DNA of 64,000 bases from Pyrenophora tritici-repentis (GCF_003171515.1 NC_089391.1:1612001-1676000), one strand, 5' to 3'. Counted from the stretch's first letter, positions 11,967 to 24,382 are shown. Made by a program: numbers and translations. Notes: a model not told the origin generated them from the sequence alone.

Positions 11967-12567
11967 CTGCAGCCGTGGTCGTGGTCGCTGTTCCAGGAAC
12001 CAGACAACGTAGGCTGACTAGGCATGACGCCAAAGGCAAAAATCTCTTCCCGCCTCCACACTCTCCGGCGGGAAGCTTGCTGGCGGCTGCACTGGCGGAA
12101 ACAGGAAAGGAGAATGGCGTCGTTGTTTGCAAATTTGCAGTTAGTCGGCGTGAGAAGCGCGGTTGCTGCGGAGCCAAGGTCCGGCGCATTTCAATAGCGT
12201 CATGGGCCTCGGTCGCCTCGTTCCTTGTCCACGCCCGCACCGCCTGCACCTGACCTTTTCCCCTGGCAATCTCTTACCCCCGAGAAACTGCCTGCAGCCA
12301 ATCAGCGCATTTTGAGGGGGTAATGGTGAACTATTCAGGGCGCTGAGAAATTTCCTACACTTGCGTTGTTAGGGCACGCATGATCCATTGACTGCCGTTA
12401 ACTGCAAAGTCTCGCTGAGACTTCCAAGGCTCTGGCCACGGCCTCGTGCGCGTTTGATTTGTTTCGTGGCGCCGAATTTTCGAGTAGCTTGCGTGTGAGA
12501 GGCTTTTTCCAACAAGCCTTGCAGCTGGGGAGTACGTTGGTCATCGTGATCAGTGCGACCTTGTTTG

Positions 12568-12576
12568 TTATATAAA
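12568..12576 (+). promoter_or_regulatory. Probable TATA box of the DUF3602 gene
   Basis: TTATATAAA lies about 190 bases before the ATG at 12763, followed by a C/A-rich leader typical of highly expressed ascomycete genes. Transcription would be expected to begin near 12600-12630. Confidence 0.5.
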
Positions 12577-12762
12577 CCCTTCACCCCAGTAGTCTTTTGT
12601 TTGCATTCTGATCAGCCACTACCATTACAACATCCGGAGCTATACCTGACTATCACCGCTACCCCAGATTCTCATCACAGTAGTTGGAACTTGACTTGAT
12701 ATCAACATCAACAACCAACTCCCTCCACACTACCTCACCAAACCCCCCACCAAACATTCAAA

Positions 12763-13230
12763 ATGGTCAACTTCCACATCAGCGAGCCTCACCCATCCGC
12801 CTCCGCCTACATGTACTCCGGCCGTGGCGGTGCCGGTAACGCTATGCGCATCAAGACCACCGAGATCACCCCGGGTCCCACGGCCACTGGCCCAGCCTCG
12901 CGCACTAAGCTCCCTCCCCCACCCACCAACGCCTTCTACGCTACCGGTCGTGGAGGCGCTGGCAACATGAAGAGGTCTGAACGCGCCATCTTCAGCTTCG
13001 ACGAAGAGCTTCAGCAACAAGAGCGTCTCCGCACTCAACAAGCACCCGTCTACCACATTGGCCGTGGCGGTGCCGGCAACCTCGTCGACGAGATGAAGCC
13101 CCGAACTCAACGTCTCAACTCTGCCTCCTCAACCACCAGCGCCTCGAGCGTGGAGAGCGAGAAGGACGGCGTACGAAGGAGCGTTGAGCACGCGTGGCAG
13201 CGCCTAAGCAGGCAATTCTCCCACCAGTAG
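12763..13230 (+). CDS. DUF3602 (Par32-like) protein with three GRGGAGN repeats
   Basis: A single exon of 155 residues. The signature GRGGAGN occurs three times, at residues 20-26, 62-68 and 100-106, each preceded by a Tyr or His and a small residue. This spaced motif defines the fungal DUF3602 family, whose yeast member Par32 is a phosphoprotein that controls the ammonium transporters Mep1/Mep3 in response to TORC1. The rest is low complexity and rich in Ser, Pro and Thr, so the protein is probably disordered and phosphorylated; the SSTTSASSVESEKDG stretch is a likely phospho-region. Whether this protein keeps the ammonium role is not shown by the sequence. A TATA box lies upstream. Confidence 0.88.
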   Translation: MVNFHISEPHPSASAYMYSGRGGAGNAMRIKTTEITPGPTATGPASRTKLPPPPTNAFYATGRGGAGNMKRSERAIFSFDEELQQQERLRTQQAPVYHIGRGGAGNLVDEMKPRTQRLNSASSTTSASSVESEKDGVRRSVEHAWQRLSRQFSHQ

Positions 13231-15208
13231 ACAATCCGCCGACCGCCTTTCAACCCTTTTACTTTTTACGACCATTTTGCTTTTTTAATCATCGTCACCA
13301 TCATCATCACTTGGCGTTCATGCGTTCATCACCCTCATCACATCGATCGAGAGCTGGTTCTGATTCTCTCATCCAAGCATTTCCACCAGCACGGCGTTTC
13401 CGGAACCTCTTCACTGTACAAAACAGTTCCCCAAAAAGTTACTTTTCTTTTCAACAACAACAACAACAACAACTACTACTACTACTACTACCACACTTTA
13501 ACGATCCTACGATACACACACATACACACTTTTAGAACCATTGCGAGGAGCATGAAGGCGCATACTCTACACACCTCGGGTCTTCTACGTACATCAACTA
13601 AAGCCACCCACCTTTCTTTTCTTGATATATATACCCGGATATGACACATGGCCGATAGCTTATTTGCTCTGGCGAGAGAGGGCTTTGACGATTCTTTCTT
13701 CCCTTCAAACACTGTTTTTTTCTCATCTCTCTCTGCATGGGAGATGGGAGACGGTGGAATATACCCCCCTTCAAGCCTTAGCATGGCTTCTTTTGATAGT
13801 CCCAATTGAAACATTCGAATCTTCATAACTGTGTCTGCTATGCTTCAAGTGACGTTCCTTGTCTCCACTCTTTGACACCCCGTGTCATTCTTGGCGTACC
13901 AAACTGAAGGACCATCGGTTACCTGAGCATGAGTTTGACGAGAGTTCTACTGAGCTTTGTCACACTTGCCTTTGCGTGACCCCGTGTGAACTGCAACCAT
14001 TTGACATGCCAACTTCTCTATCACATAACCTACCATACAGCACAAACACATCGTCTCTTTCCACACACTCTCTACCCGCGTCACTCACCCGTCATCCTCT
14101 AGCCCGCCCGGAGAATCCCATCCAAACCTTAGCCCCATCCTCACCTCCCAACCCCGGAGTCATCTCCGCAAAAATATCGCCCCAGACGCCGCCTCCAAAG
14201 CACGCCACCACCACCAACCGAGACCCCTCTTTTCCTCCCTTCCCAAATAAGGAAAGAAAAGAGGGTGAACCCCACATTCACCTCCAAGCCACACTGACCG
14301 GAAACAGTCGTCTTGGTGTCACTACTGCCGCTGCCATGTTCCTAGGAGAAAACTCGGCTTACAGTGAGAAACGTCTGGAAGGTTGTGGAGAAGGTGGATG
14401 GGCTCGTTTGACCGGAGATGTAGTGTAGCTGTGAAACATGTTCTGCGCCTTCCTTCTCCGATGACCAAGGCAAAGGTTGATGGGTTGGCTTAGTGGCGGG
14501 AGGGAGAGATCGAGGGTCCAGCGACGCTTGACAAGCGGCACTGGGCACGGTATGAACGGGTAGACTGGCAAAGTCGGAAAGCAGGGTAAGAACGTAACGT
14601 AACGGAAAGTGAGGGGGCGAGTCACGGGGTTTGGGTCTTGATGGGGGTTTGCTAGGTTCAAACAGCAGTGTCTACCTAGTAGCGACTTCGGCGAGAGATT
14701 GATGGTCCAAGGCAAGGACGCGGACGGGCGGCGGGATTGATGACGCCAGCGAGACACCAGACAAGCGGATGAAGCCGGCCACGGGAATCCGGCAAGGGCA
14801 AGGACAAGGGCAGCTACCAGCAAGTCTCGGACATAGTTAGCAGTCACCAAAAAAAGTCATTATATCCGTAATGGAGAAACACAACCTGAACATTACAAAG
14901 ATCTACTTTCCCCCTCCCAAAATGCCAATTTTCTCAGACTATGGATAGATGAGCGCCCCAAACCAGAGCACACTGAATGATGACTTGTTGTTTTTCAAGC
15001 TTCCTGTTTCCCAGAAAAAGCAGCGGCGGGTATATCAGCCCGGAAGGAAGATGTGATGTAACCTTTTTCGCAAGAAAGACGGATAGATGAGCAACCAAAG
15101 AAAAAATGCAGAGTATATACCGATACAGAGGCGGGAGGCGGGAACTGCCTTTGCATCACCCACGCCACACTAACACTACTTCTGCCCTTGCTCATGTAGC
15201 AAACGCCA
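13231..15208. other. Convergent intergenic region
   Basis: About 2 kb between the DUF3602 gene and the 3' end of SPT6. It starts with a microsatellite-bearing 3' UTR. Two frames of 160-190 codons occur (plus strand 13859-14428, minus strand 14359-14850), but they open at TTG codons and show no domain, so I do not call them. Confidence 0.4.
13452..13490. repeat. Compound trinucleotide microsatellite (CAA)7(CTA)6
   Basis: Seven CAA units run straight into six CTA units, about 220 bases after the DUF3602 stop and probably in its 3' untranslated region. Confidence 0.9.
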
Positions 15209-18200
15209 CTACCGCCTGGGAGCCGCCTGCTTCGCCGCCGTGACCAACATCTTGAAACCGTTCTTTAGCGCGACCATATCAGGGTAGACATGTTTCTGTA
15301 GCTCGAACGCGTTGGGCACCACCTTGATGGGCCACGCGCCCTTTGGTCCCTTTGCGCTCATTTGGAAGCAGATCCAGAAGTGACCGGGGTATTTGGGCAT
15401 GCTGCAGAAAGCGTACATGGAGCGTAACGGGTTGGCTTGACAGTAGTTTCCTAGCCATTTTTCTGCAGGTGACGAGTTAGTGGGTGTGTGATGGGGGAGG
15501 AGAGGTAAAAATAACTTACCGGCGTCTTCCCGAGTACCGGGTTGGAATCGATCGTCTCGTGTGATTTCGGTGACCTTGCGCGCCATGGCTTCCACATGGT
15601 TGACGATCAACTCGTCGAGATCGGAGTATGTGTGCTTTCCAATCTTGAGCTGCTTGCCGAGGGAAAACTGGTTTGGCTTGTTCATCTCCAAGACATCGAG
15701 ATGTTGGTAGGCGTTGTTGGAGACCTTCCATGTAACGACCAAATGATCGAAACCCTTGGACGAAGGACGAATGACAAGGTCACCAGTCTCTTTGCCACCA
15801 AGGTACTCTTCAGCTTGCACCGTGTTGAACGCAAAGAAGAGCGGGTGGTTGACGACACGATTGGGTCGGCCAGTTGCAACCTCCTTCTCCTTCTCGGCTG
15901 CCTTCTTGTCCTGAGCTTCTTGTGCCTCATCCCATTCTCCGGCTGCTCGCTCGAAACGCTTCTTTTCCGGTTGTCGGATAAGGTCGCCCCTGAGCGATAG
16001 TTGTGCAGTAAGTGCTTTCCGGTTCAGGTACAAAATGCGTGCGCGTACAATCTGGTGGGTGGAGAAAACGTGGCGAGGCTCTTGCCCACCACCACCAACA
16101 CCCTCTGGGAACTCTGACTCAGAGACGCCAGCTTCAATGCCACACTCCAGCTTCACTTCAATGTGATCTGGGAAAGTGCGCCTGATGGTAACAGGGACGA
16201 CCATACCCTCGTACAAGGAGTCCTTGGTCTCACCAGTCAACATCGTGAACAACTCATCACCAGACAGCATCGCGAACATCTGTCGGATCTCTTCGTAGGG
16301 GTTGTCCAGCTCAGCCCGAATGGTTTCGAGTGTCGCACGCTTGCGCTGTCCAAAATTCCTCTCAATCTCCGCAGCGTAGTCTTCAAGAGCAAGATCATTG
16401 ACTAGATCGGTGGTCTCTTCCCGCACCATTTTCCTAACAACGGCGCTGGGACCGCCCTCGTCGGTCTCTGCCTTTACATCTTCCTCGTCCATGTTCAAAG
16501 CATCAGCAACCATCTTTCGTGCAAGATCGTAATCTTCGGGATGTACTCGGGTGTAATCCAGGTAGTCCGATGATTCTTCGGTCGCGTCGTAAGGGATGTA
16601 CAAGAAACTTGCACAGTTCTGGAAGACCTTGGGTCCCATGGCCGCCTTGAGATCTCGGGACTCAGATACACCAAGGAGGTCGAACCGCGAAAGGATCTCA
16701 TCGCTATTAGCTTGGATTGCCTTGATCAGCCTGTCGGCTTTGCGCGGTCCCAGACCGCACACGTAGGGTATTAACTTGGACAGGTACTTGTCGTCATATG
16801 TCTCCGGTAGGTCGATTCCGACGAGGTTGACCATGTCCACCATGGCTGTTTCCAGGCGGTCTAGAAGTTTGTCTTGGGGTATTAAAGTCTGGTTGGGTAT
16901 GAAAGGGATGGAAACAATGTCTTTGCCGAGAGATGCGTATTCTGCGAGAGGATTTTGCAGGTACCTTCCAAGGGCGATACAGTACCTCGTCAGCGCTGGA
17001 TGTTTGGGGAACTCTGCGATCGCTCGAGCACTGGTGTGGTATAAGCGGGCAACCTCATCGTTGACCAGGATGATCTCAAGAGGTTCATTCCTCTCTTCAC
17101 CAGTATCCTCGTCCTCGTATGCCGGACCTGTCAAGCCACGCTGGTTGATGATTTCCTGGATGTCCTTGTACAATTTGCGAGTCTCGACTGAGAAGCCACT
17201 GACACCGATGACGTCTGGACGGCGACGCTGGATGACATCAACCAGTTTCTCGACGTCTTGGCCTTCAGGAATGTTACGCTCCGGGTTGCCAAGACGCATA
17301 TCGATCAAACGGCCATGCTCTAAGACGCGACCATCGTTTTCGACATAAGCCCACATGATGGCGTCGCCGCGCATGCCGCTGCCGTTCGATAGGCAGAGAA
17401 CATTAGGAACAGATCCGAGAGGTGCAGTCTTCAACTTGTAGGGTGCCTGGTCGAGCTTGTTGTAGTAGTTTTCTCTTGCCGAGGCGGCAAGTTCATCCTC
17501 GCATCGAGCACGCAGCGTTTCCTTGACGCCGTTCGCAATAACACCTTGTAGCTTATCTAGAGCCGTATCAAGCAATTCTTTGCGGAGAGCGTTCCAAGTA
17601 TCGGAAACGTCGCTGACACCCTCAGAGACAATCTCTTTGTGAAGACGCGACTTGAAGTTCGGGTAGTTGCCCATGGTGATTCTAACTTGCATGAGACCTT
17701 CAGATTCAGCCTTCAACATCTTGAGGAAGAGGTCTGGGCGGCCCTGGAGATCGCCAAAGGTGACTCGACGCAGGTACTTAAACTCATAGTACGGGTTGTC
17801 TTCAGTAATTGTGCGCATGCCCTTGTCAGTACGAAGACAGTCAATCTCAGCGTTTTGGTAGAAGCTAGCGCGCAAGTATCTGCGCAGCCGTGAGCACATT
17901 TGCAAATCTTGCACGAACAGTAACCTGGTGGATCTGAGCAGAGTGGCGCCCGTCTCTGGGGCTTCGGCCAGCTGATCAGCGAGTTCCTCGACCTTGTAAG
18001 GGGGATCTTCAATCGTGTGCGCGCCAGTGTTTGTTCCGTCAACCTTCTTCGCAAAGTCATCTGGTGTGATGCCAATCGCCTTGACGAGTTGGAGTGCCTT
18101 CCCGCTCCGCAGCTTGTCGAAGAAGTTGCGTGCGTTGTTGGCACGCTTCTGCGTTCCATTCAATTCCTGGCGGACCTCGTTCAACTCCTGCGAATACTTG

Positions 18201-19599
18201 TAGTGCAGATAGTCCTGAAGTTCTTGGATCTCTTCGATTGTGGCGGCGCGGTTTGACAACTCCTCGATTTCGGTATCTGTAATCTCAGAGTAAACGGCCT
18301 TCAGGTTCTCATAGTTTTGCCTTAGGGCGTCACGCTTCTCAGCAAAAGCCCTGAACTTGAGGTCCAAGTCAAAGACCTCCCAGAGGTCAGCCTGGTTGAG
18401 CAGACGCTCTGGTCGCGCGTCCATGGGAGGTGGGTTGTCTATGTCGTCATAGTCATCGTGATCGCTGGGTGCATGAATGAGATAGTCTTTTCGGTGGTTG
18501 AAGATGAAGGGAACTTCGTAGTCCTCGATGTTGATGAACTCGAGAACTTTACGCACGGCTTTTTCGAAGGGCTGTGAAAAATATCTCGGGAGACCTTTCT
18601 TCGGCCACAGCATGTTGCTGATCCAGGTGGCTTCCTCGGTCAGACGTGCCTGCATGTCCTCTGGTGTGAGTTCGATTTCCTTGAAGGGCTTTCGGGCTAG
18701 CTGCAGGCGCTCCGGGATATCGGTCTCGCGAATGACGTTGTCCTCATCCGTAAGCATACGCTCTTGTAGCTGCGATGGCTCGAAGACATCCTTGAGTTGG
18801 AGCTCACGGCCTTCGCCAGCTTGCTCTTCCTCTTCCGCCTCTTGCATCTCCAACGCCCAATCATAGTCTGTGCCATCACCGAACGCGGCTCTGTAGTCTT
18901 CTTCGGCTCCCTCATCCAGCCCAGCAGCCTGTAGTCCTTTGGTTATCAGGTTTATGCCCGGCTGCGTAACGTCGCGGTCGTCTTCGATCTCATCTTCAAA
19001 TTTGTCGTCCTCAATAAAATCGTCGAATTCATCGCCGCCAATACGCCGCGGTTCGTCGTAGTCCTCGTTTACGTCTTCGTCGGAGAAAATGTCGTCGACA
19101 CCGCGGGACTTGACGCGCTCTTTGTGGCCACGCTTGAGGCGCTTGAATCTCGTCTTCCCCTGTGTTAATGACATTCAGCTTCCAGCAGAGCAGAGGGATG
19201 CCGTACCTGTTCTTCCGCTGGACGCTCCACTTCAACGCCGATCAGATCAAGATCTTCGTCGTCGAGGGCTTCTTCCTCATCGCGGTTCTTTCTCTTCTTC
19301 TTGCGCCGTCGCCGCCGTTCTGCGACTTCGTCTTCTTCGTCCTCCTCCTCGTCAACGACGAAGCCTTCACCTTCCTATATACTGTCAGCAGATGCGATCC
19401 CGTTTCTCACACTATAACTTGCCTGTCGGAGTCGGTCCTCATCATCATCGTCTTCCTCCTCGCTGGAGTCGTCGATGCCGTTGGTGCCATTTGTCTTTTT
19501 AGGCCTGGGCTCGCCAGCCTCACCAGCCTCGCCATCGAAGTCCTCATCCTCCTCCTCATCGCTGCCCACATCGGCGATTGTGTCAAAGTATTGCGCCAT
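15209..19599 (-). CDS. SPT6: Transcription elongation factor and histone chaperone Spt6
   Basis: Four exons, 19599-19423, 19374-19207, 19159-15520 and 15462-15209, give 1412 residues, the usual Spt6 length. The first intron (19422-19375) is of GC-AG type with donor CAG|GCAAGT. The second is 47 bp. The third is 57 bp, a multiple of three that does not interrupt the frame, so it is easily overlooked. The N-terminal 180 residues are highly acidic (Asp/Glu runs), as expected for histone binding. A helix-turn-helix and YqgF-like core follow, then a helix-hairpin-helix (VCGLGPRKADRLIKAI), an S1 RNA-binding segment (YEGMVVPVTIRRTF) and the tandem SH2 region (GDLVIRPSSKGFDHLV) that binds the RNA polymerase II linker. 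It acts in the nucleus on elongating polymerase. Confidence 0.96.
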
Positions 19600-20839
19600 G
19601 TTGAAGTAACAAAGGGAACGCGTGCGCTTTTGGTCGGGGGAAGGGCGCGATTGGCGATTGCGTTTTTAGGAGATTCTCGGGGGAAGGAGGTCGATCGAAT
19701 GCGGCGATTCGGCGAGAGGAAGTCGGGCACAATCGAGGTAAAGGAGGAAAGAAAGACAGATGTAGGCGACCCAAGGTTCGCGCACCCATCGGCCGCGTTA
19801 ACTTTCCGCCGTACTGACGCTGTGCACGTGACTTGGGTCAGCACGTGATATGCGCGCTAGTGGTCGGAGACTATCACAGTAGTCAGCCTTCCCGAACCTG
19901 GCACTGCGCGTGTATCCGGAAGCCAGCCCGTCTGATTATGCGCCCCAGGTGTCCATGGATCAATGTTACAGGCTGATAGACGCGATATCGTCTCCGATAG
20001 AGAGAGAGCAACTGAGTCGTATACAGAGGAGGCCAGGGTTTGTTCATCGAGGCGCCTGCACGTTGCAACTGCCTTGCTGCAAACTACTGTATAGTGAGCA
20101 ATGGTATTGCAGGCAATTGGATGCAAAGTAAGGGAGCTATGTGCAGGTGTTCTATCTAGTGTCGACACCACAGTTTTTGTCTTATGCGCCCGGCACCATG
20201 GTCGTGTCCAAGGTAGCGACTCTTGAAGTTCTGCGCTAGAAGCAGGTAGGTGAAGCATGGCGACGGAGAACCATGCCAGTCTGAAACCTCCTGAACGATG
20301 CAACAAGTCCGGTGAATCTACTTATCAGAGCATGGCCCCTCGTAGCTACTAACTTGATCGCCAGCTTCTTCAGTCCAGCCTGTACCAAACTGCCAGCTAC
20401 TCCATTGCCACCGTCTGCGGCCTAGTAGAGTCTATCTTGACGCTGCTGCACACAACCCCACCAGCGCGCCCCACTAGCCGAGAGACTGACACGACCACAA
20501 CCTCTCCTGAACTGCTTTGCTGCCAACAGCGCCCGAGACATTCTCCTATATATATAACCAGCCGCTTCCCAATCAAGCCCTGTATTCTCTTACCAGTGCC
20601 AATTTGTCTTCAGGCGCCCCGAAAACGGAAATCCAATAGACGCTGTCCTCCTTTGGGCATTTGCTGTGATTGGCGTACCATTGTCGACGCAGCTTGGGCG
20701 GCAAACTCGAAACAGAAGCCAACACTCGGGCTCTTATACAGCAAACAGAACATCTTTGACGGCATTGTCGCTGCTTTGCAGTCGCCCATCTCCCCCACCT
20801 ACACCCGCAGCATAACAGCCCCCGGCGCAAACCGATATC
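19600..20839. other. Divergent promoter region SPT6 / MAPKK
   Basis: 1.24 kb between two divergent genes. Open frames present here on both strands lack ATG or motif support. I see no repeat. Confidence 0.45.
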
Positions 20840-22361
20840 ATGGCCGAATCATCCTTCAAGCAGAAGACGATGAAGAGGAAGAATGTAAAGGGACTCGCAC
20901 TCAGCGCTCCACCGCCAAAGCCGGCGCCCTCCGCGGGAGACGCCCAAATACCCGGCGCCCGCGCCAACGACGAGAGACAGGACACGCTGGAGATTGGCGT
21001 CGAATTCCAACTGGATCTCAAGGCAGAAGACCTGATAGTATTGCGGGAATTGGGGTCAGGTAATGGAGGAACAGTGAGCAAGGTGCAGCACGCTGCTACC
21101 AAGGTCATCATGGCGAGGAAGGTGAGCAGGATAAGCAAGCCGCAGTTGGCGACACCAGACTGACAGCGAAAAAGGTTATACACGTCGAAGCAAAGAACGA
21201 AGTAAGGAAACGAATTGTGCGAGAACTGCGCATCATGCACGACTGCAACTCGGACTACATTGTAGACTTTTACGGCGCTTTTCAAAATTCGTCCGGGGAC
21301 GTGATAATGTGCATGGAGTACATGGATGTGGGGTAGGTGCAATCTACGTTATACTCTGGTTTCATATGTGCTAATCGCGACCAGTTCCCTTGACTGGGTT
21401 TCTCGAACATTTGGACCCGTCCGCGTGGACGTACTTGGAAAGATCTCAGAAGCCGTCCTCGGCGGCCTTGCCTACCTTTACAGCGCTCACCGCATCATGC
21501 ACCGCGATCTCAAGCCTTCGAACATCCTCGTAAACTCAAAGGGAAACATCAAGCTGTGCGATTTCGGTGTCTCCAGTGAGCTAGAGGGGTCTATTGCCGA
21601 GACCTTTGTGGGTACAGGTACATACATGGCGCCGGAGCGGATACAAGGATCTCCATATACCGTTAAATCGGATGTATGGAGTGTGGGTCTCACATTGATG
21701 GAGCTGGCCATCGGAAAGTTCCCCTTTGCGGGGAGCGGAGATGACGACGAGGCGGGCGGTCCCCAGGGTATTCTCGATCTCCTCCAGCAGATTGTTCTGG
21801 AGCCTTCACCAAAGCTACCCAAGAGCGACGCCTTCCCATCGATCTTGGAGGATATGATTGCAAAGTGTCTGATGAAGGACCCTGCGGAGCGACCAACTCC
21901 CAAGGAACTATACGTAAGTTTCACAAAATAGCTTTACACCAAGCCAAGTTTACTAACTACTCCAATAGGAGCACGACGCCTTCCTCCAAGCCGCCAAACG
22001 CACTCCCGTCGACCTCGAAGCATGGGCCATATCCATGATCGAACACAACAAGCGCAAATCCCACCTCGCCCCTGCCGCACCCGCCGCTACCATCAAAGAG
22101 AAGCTCCGCGAGCGATCACCCCCCTCCAAGCGTGATTCAAACGACCCCAGACAAAGAGTCGCGAATGGCGATTCGGATGCCGCTCCCCGCCGTCCTTCAC
22201 AATCCTCCCGCACAAACAGTACTTCTAGCGTCAACGTCATGAATCTACCTATGCGGCCGGCACCGCCTGTCGATGGCCCTGGCTCAAGACCCGGCTCAAG
22301 AGGTCCCGCGGCAAATGGACTGCCCGCGCAGCCCAGGAGGTGGAATAACGAAGTGCAATAA
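20840..22361 (+). CDS. MAP kinase kinase of the STE7 / mating-invasive growth type
   Basis: Four exons, 20840-21121, 21175-21332, 21385-21913 and 21969-22361, give 453 residues. The glycine loop is GSGNGGTVSKV. The catalytic lysine is K94 in MARKVIHVE, the HRDLKPSN loop is at 186-193 with D188, and DFG is at 206-208. The activation segment SIAETFVGTGTYMAPERI carries the two usual target residues S216 and T220 and matches the Ste7 type rather than the Mkk1 or Pbs2 type, which have an IG-C-SYMAPERI segment. The last 100 residues are a Ser/Pro-rich tail. Members activate the Fus3/Kss1-type MAPK and in plant-pathogenic fungi are needed for infection structures. Orthology to STE7 is inferred from the activation loop. 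Confidence 0.93.
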
Positions 22362-22802
22362 ATGGTGGGAAATGACGGGATATGTGCTAGGAAAACAGAG
22401 TAGGGGGGCCTCATATAGAATGGAGGAATTTTTTGGTGGTTTCATGTAGTTTCCTTCTGGTGGTAAGGTTGGGATGGATTCTTTTCCTTGTTGTGTTGTT
22501 GTTGTCAAGTATATGGGTTGGAAATTTAGTTGCCCTTGAAGGCATTCTTTGTTGGAAACAAAGTGTTCTTGTCATTGATCTTGTGATTTCTGACTATCAT
22601 GCTTGTATTTCTAACTGTGTGGTATCTCCTACACCCTTGTTTCCAGCTGGAGATCCGACTTGTACATGAGTTTTCGCTATCCTGACTCAATGCGCTTGTA
22701 CTTTCTCGCCATGATATCCATTCACAAGCATGCTATCCGCAAAACCACTTTCGTTGTCACCTTGATCCTTACACCTCTCTACCAGAATCCAAGCTGGCCA
22801 TC
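22362..22802. other. Convergent 3' region
   Basis: T-rich downstream sequence between the MAPKK stop and the end of the F-box-like pseudogene; no gene is supported. Confidence 0.4.
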
Positions 22803-23849
22803 CTAGGTTACTGGTAATATGACAATGTCATGTTTCTTGCAGTAGTCCGCATACAATTTGCAGTTCCTGTGCCATCTCCTAACAGCGACGAAGCCCGCGA
22901 ACTTCAGCTTGAACCTCTCTTCCGTATATCTTCTAGCAATGTTGTTCCAATCGAGAGTCAAATCCGCTCGACTGTACGCGCATCGCAGGCGTTCAACACG
23001 TGCTTCTGCCAGCAGATCGTCCTCTTTGTCGTCGAACAGCAGCATCCAATTCCGACACAATCTTTGGAGTGTCGGCTCGCTCTGTGGTTCCATCGATGCA
23101 TCCAAGGAATTACCAGAGACCTCGTTTGGCTTTTTGAACTTGTCATGGATGTTTTTGAGAGACTTCTGCACGTTCTCCGATGAGAGTTTTGATCTGCTTT
23201 CGCGCGTTGACATAAGTGGTATCTTTGTAGAAGTCGTCCAGGAATGCCTTCCACTCGAATACTAGCGTATGCTCTTCAAGATCAAATACCAGTCCGGAGT
23301 TGTAGATGTCGTTATGGTAGTGTCCTAGTGAAGCGAATTGCCACATTGATGTCTCACTGGAAATATTTTTCAAGTATCCCAGTTCTCCAAAGGCAACAGT
23401 CTTAGCCAATTCTCCCACAGCTTTCTTGAATGTCGGATTATCTCCATGATGTTGATTGTTTGCGACGAGGCCGAACTGAGCGCGCTTTCCATCCTCAATT
23501 AAGCACTGCAGCTCTCTCGCTTTGACTTCGTATCTGTGTAGAGAGGAATCATCTACTTCGAAAAACCATGTCAATTCAAGGTTTGGAAGGCGTGTTTGTG
23601 CAAATTCACGTTCTGCTTCCACCCGGAACTCTCGACACACTTGTCGGCACGTGACCCAAAGCGTATAGTCATCGTCAAGTTGATGAAGCACTTCACCTCA
23701 AAGCTCAGGAGGCAAGTGATAGCGGGGCGGACTCGAGGCTGCTGTTGCTGTTGCTGACCTATAGCCACTTTAGCGCATATCTCCCATCTATTCTCATTTT
23801 TCACTTACGCTAGTGCTGGCAAGCCGCTGTTATCGTCGAGGGAGGCCAT
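22803..23849 (-). pseudogene. Broken F-box-like protein gene
   Basis: An ATG at 23849 opens a 41-bp exon (MASLDDNSGLPAL), followed by a clean 50-bp intron (23808-23759, GTAAGT donor, CTATAG acceptor). Exon 2 then reads ...YHLPPEL, hits TGA at 23700-23698, and continues in the same frame with GEVLHQLDDDYTLW and CRQVCREFR, a typical F-box helix pattern. The frame stays open to 23143. The plausible C-terminal part (ENVQKSLKNIHDKFKK to VILPVT) lies in another frame overlapping 23213-23143. One in-frame stop, perhaps from CGA, and one indel therefore separate this from an intact protein of about 335 residues. F-box proteins recruit substrates to SCF ubiquitin ligases. An alternative is initiation downstream with a truncated product. 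Confidence 0.75.
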
Positions 23850-24382
23850 CTGATGGGGCGAGTAAGGGGGTTTGAACAGCTATACGTTGAGTAGCGCTGC
23901 TGGCTGTGTAAGCCGAGCGGTCGCGTCGAGGAGGACTCGAGGATGCACCTAGATGTCACAAAATACTTGACAGTGTGGGTAAGCACCTGATAGGCGTGTT
24001 TGGCAACTACAGTAGCCCTTGTACACTGGTACGTCAAGTATCTTATGATACCCAGGTGGATGTTGTAGGAAGAGAGGAAAAGCTTTCATGTGTAGTTTGC
24101 GCGAGGAAAAGATTATGGAGTGTGGGGTAGAAGGTGAGAGACGTTTCATTTGTTGATGTGGTCAATGCGCAACTTCACTGCGCAAGGAGTGACATATCAT
24201 AGACGAAAGCGGGGAGAAATGTCATGAGATAAGTGCGCTAGTTTTATGAGTCAAAACACGGAAGAGAATGCAGTGGTACGAAATTGACATTGACGCCACA
24301 CAGATGAGAATACAGCAAGGAAATCTATCATAAATCATAGTCATACCTATCTAACATGTGATACTTTACAGTAAGACACCCT
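23850..24382. other. Intergenic
   Basis: Between the F-box-like pseudogene start and the 3' end of the membrane-protein gene. Nothing supported. Confidence 0.4.

Larger units (their letters stand above)
10876..12762. other. Long 5' regulatory region of the DUF3602 gene
   Basis: About 1.9 kb without a supported gene. It holds an 8-copy 7-bp tandem repeat (11911-11966) and a TATA box near 12568. Its length suggests an extended promoter and 5' leader for the gene at 12763. Confidence 0.45.

Noticed and set aside
13859..14428. 189-codon plus-strand frame
   Set aside because: It opens at a TTG, is Pro/Thr/Ser-rich by composition, and has no domain or splice support.
14359..14850. 163-codon minus-strand frame with a signal-peptide-like start
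   Set aside because: The first codon is TTG, no ATG precedes the hydrophobic stretch, and the remainder is low complexity and overlaps another frame.
15463..15519. Reading the last SPT6 intron as coding, since it keeps the frame open
   Set aside because: GTAAGT, CTAAC and CAG signals are perfect, and splicing gives AEKWLGNY, which suits the Spt6 C-terminal SH2 region, while the unspliced version inserts a Pro/His/Thr-rich stretch.
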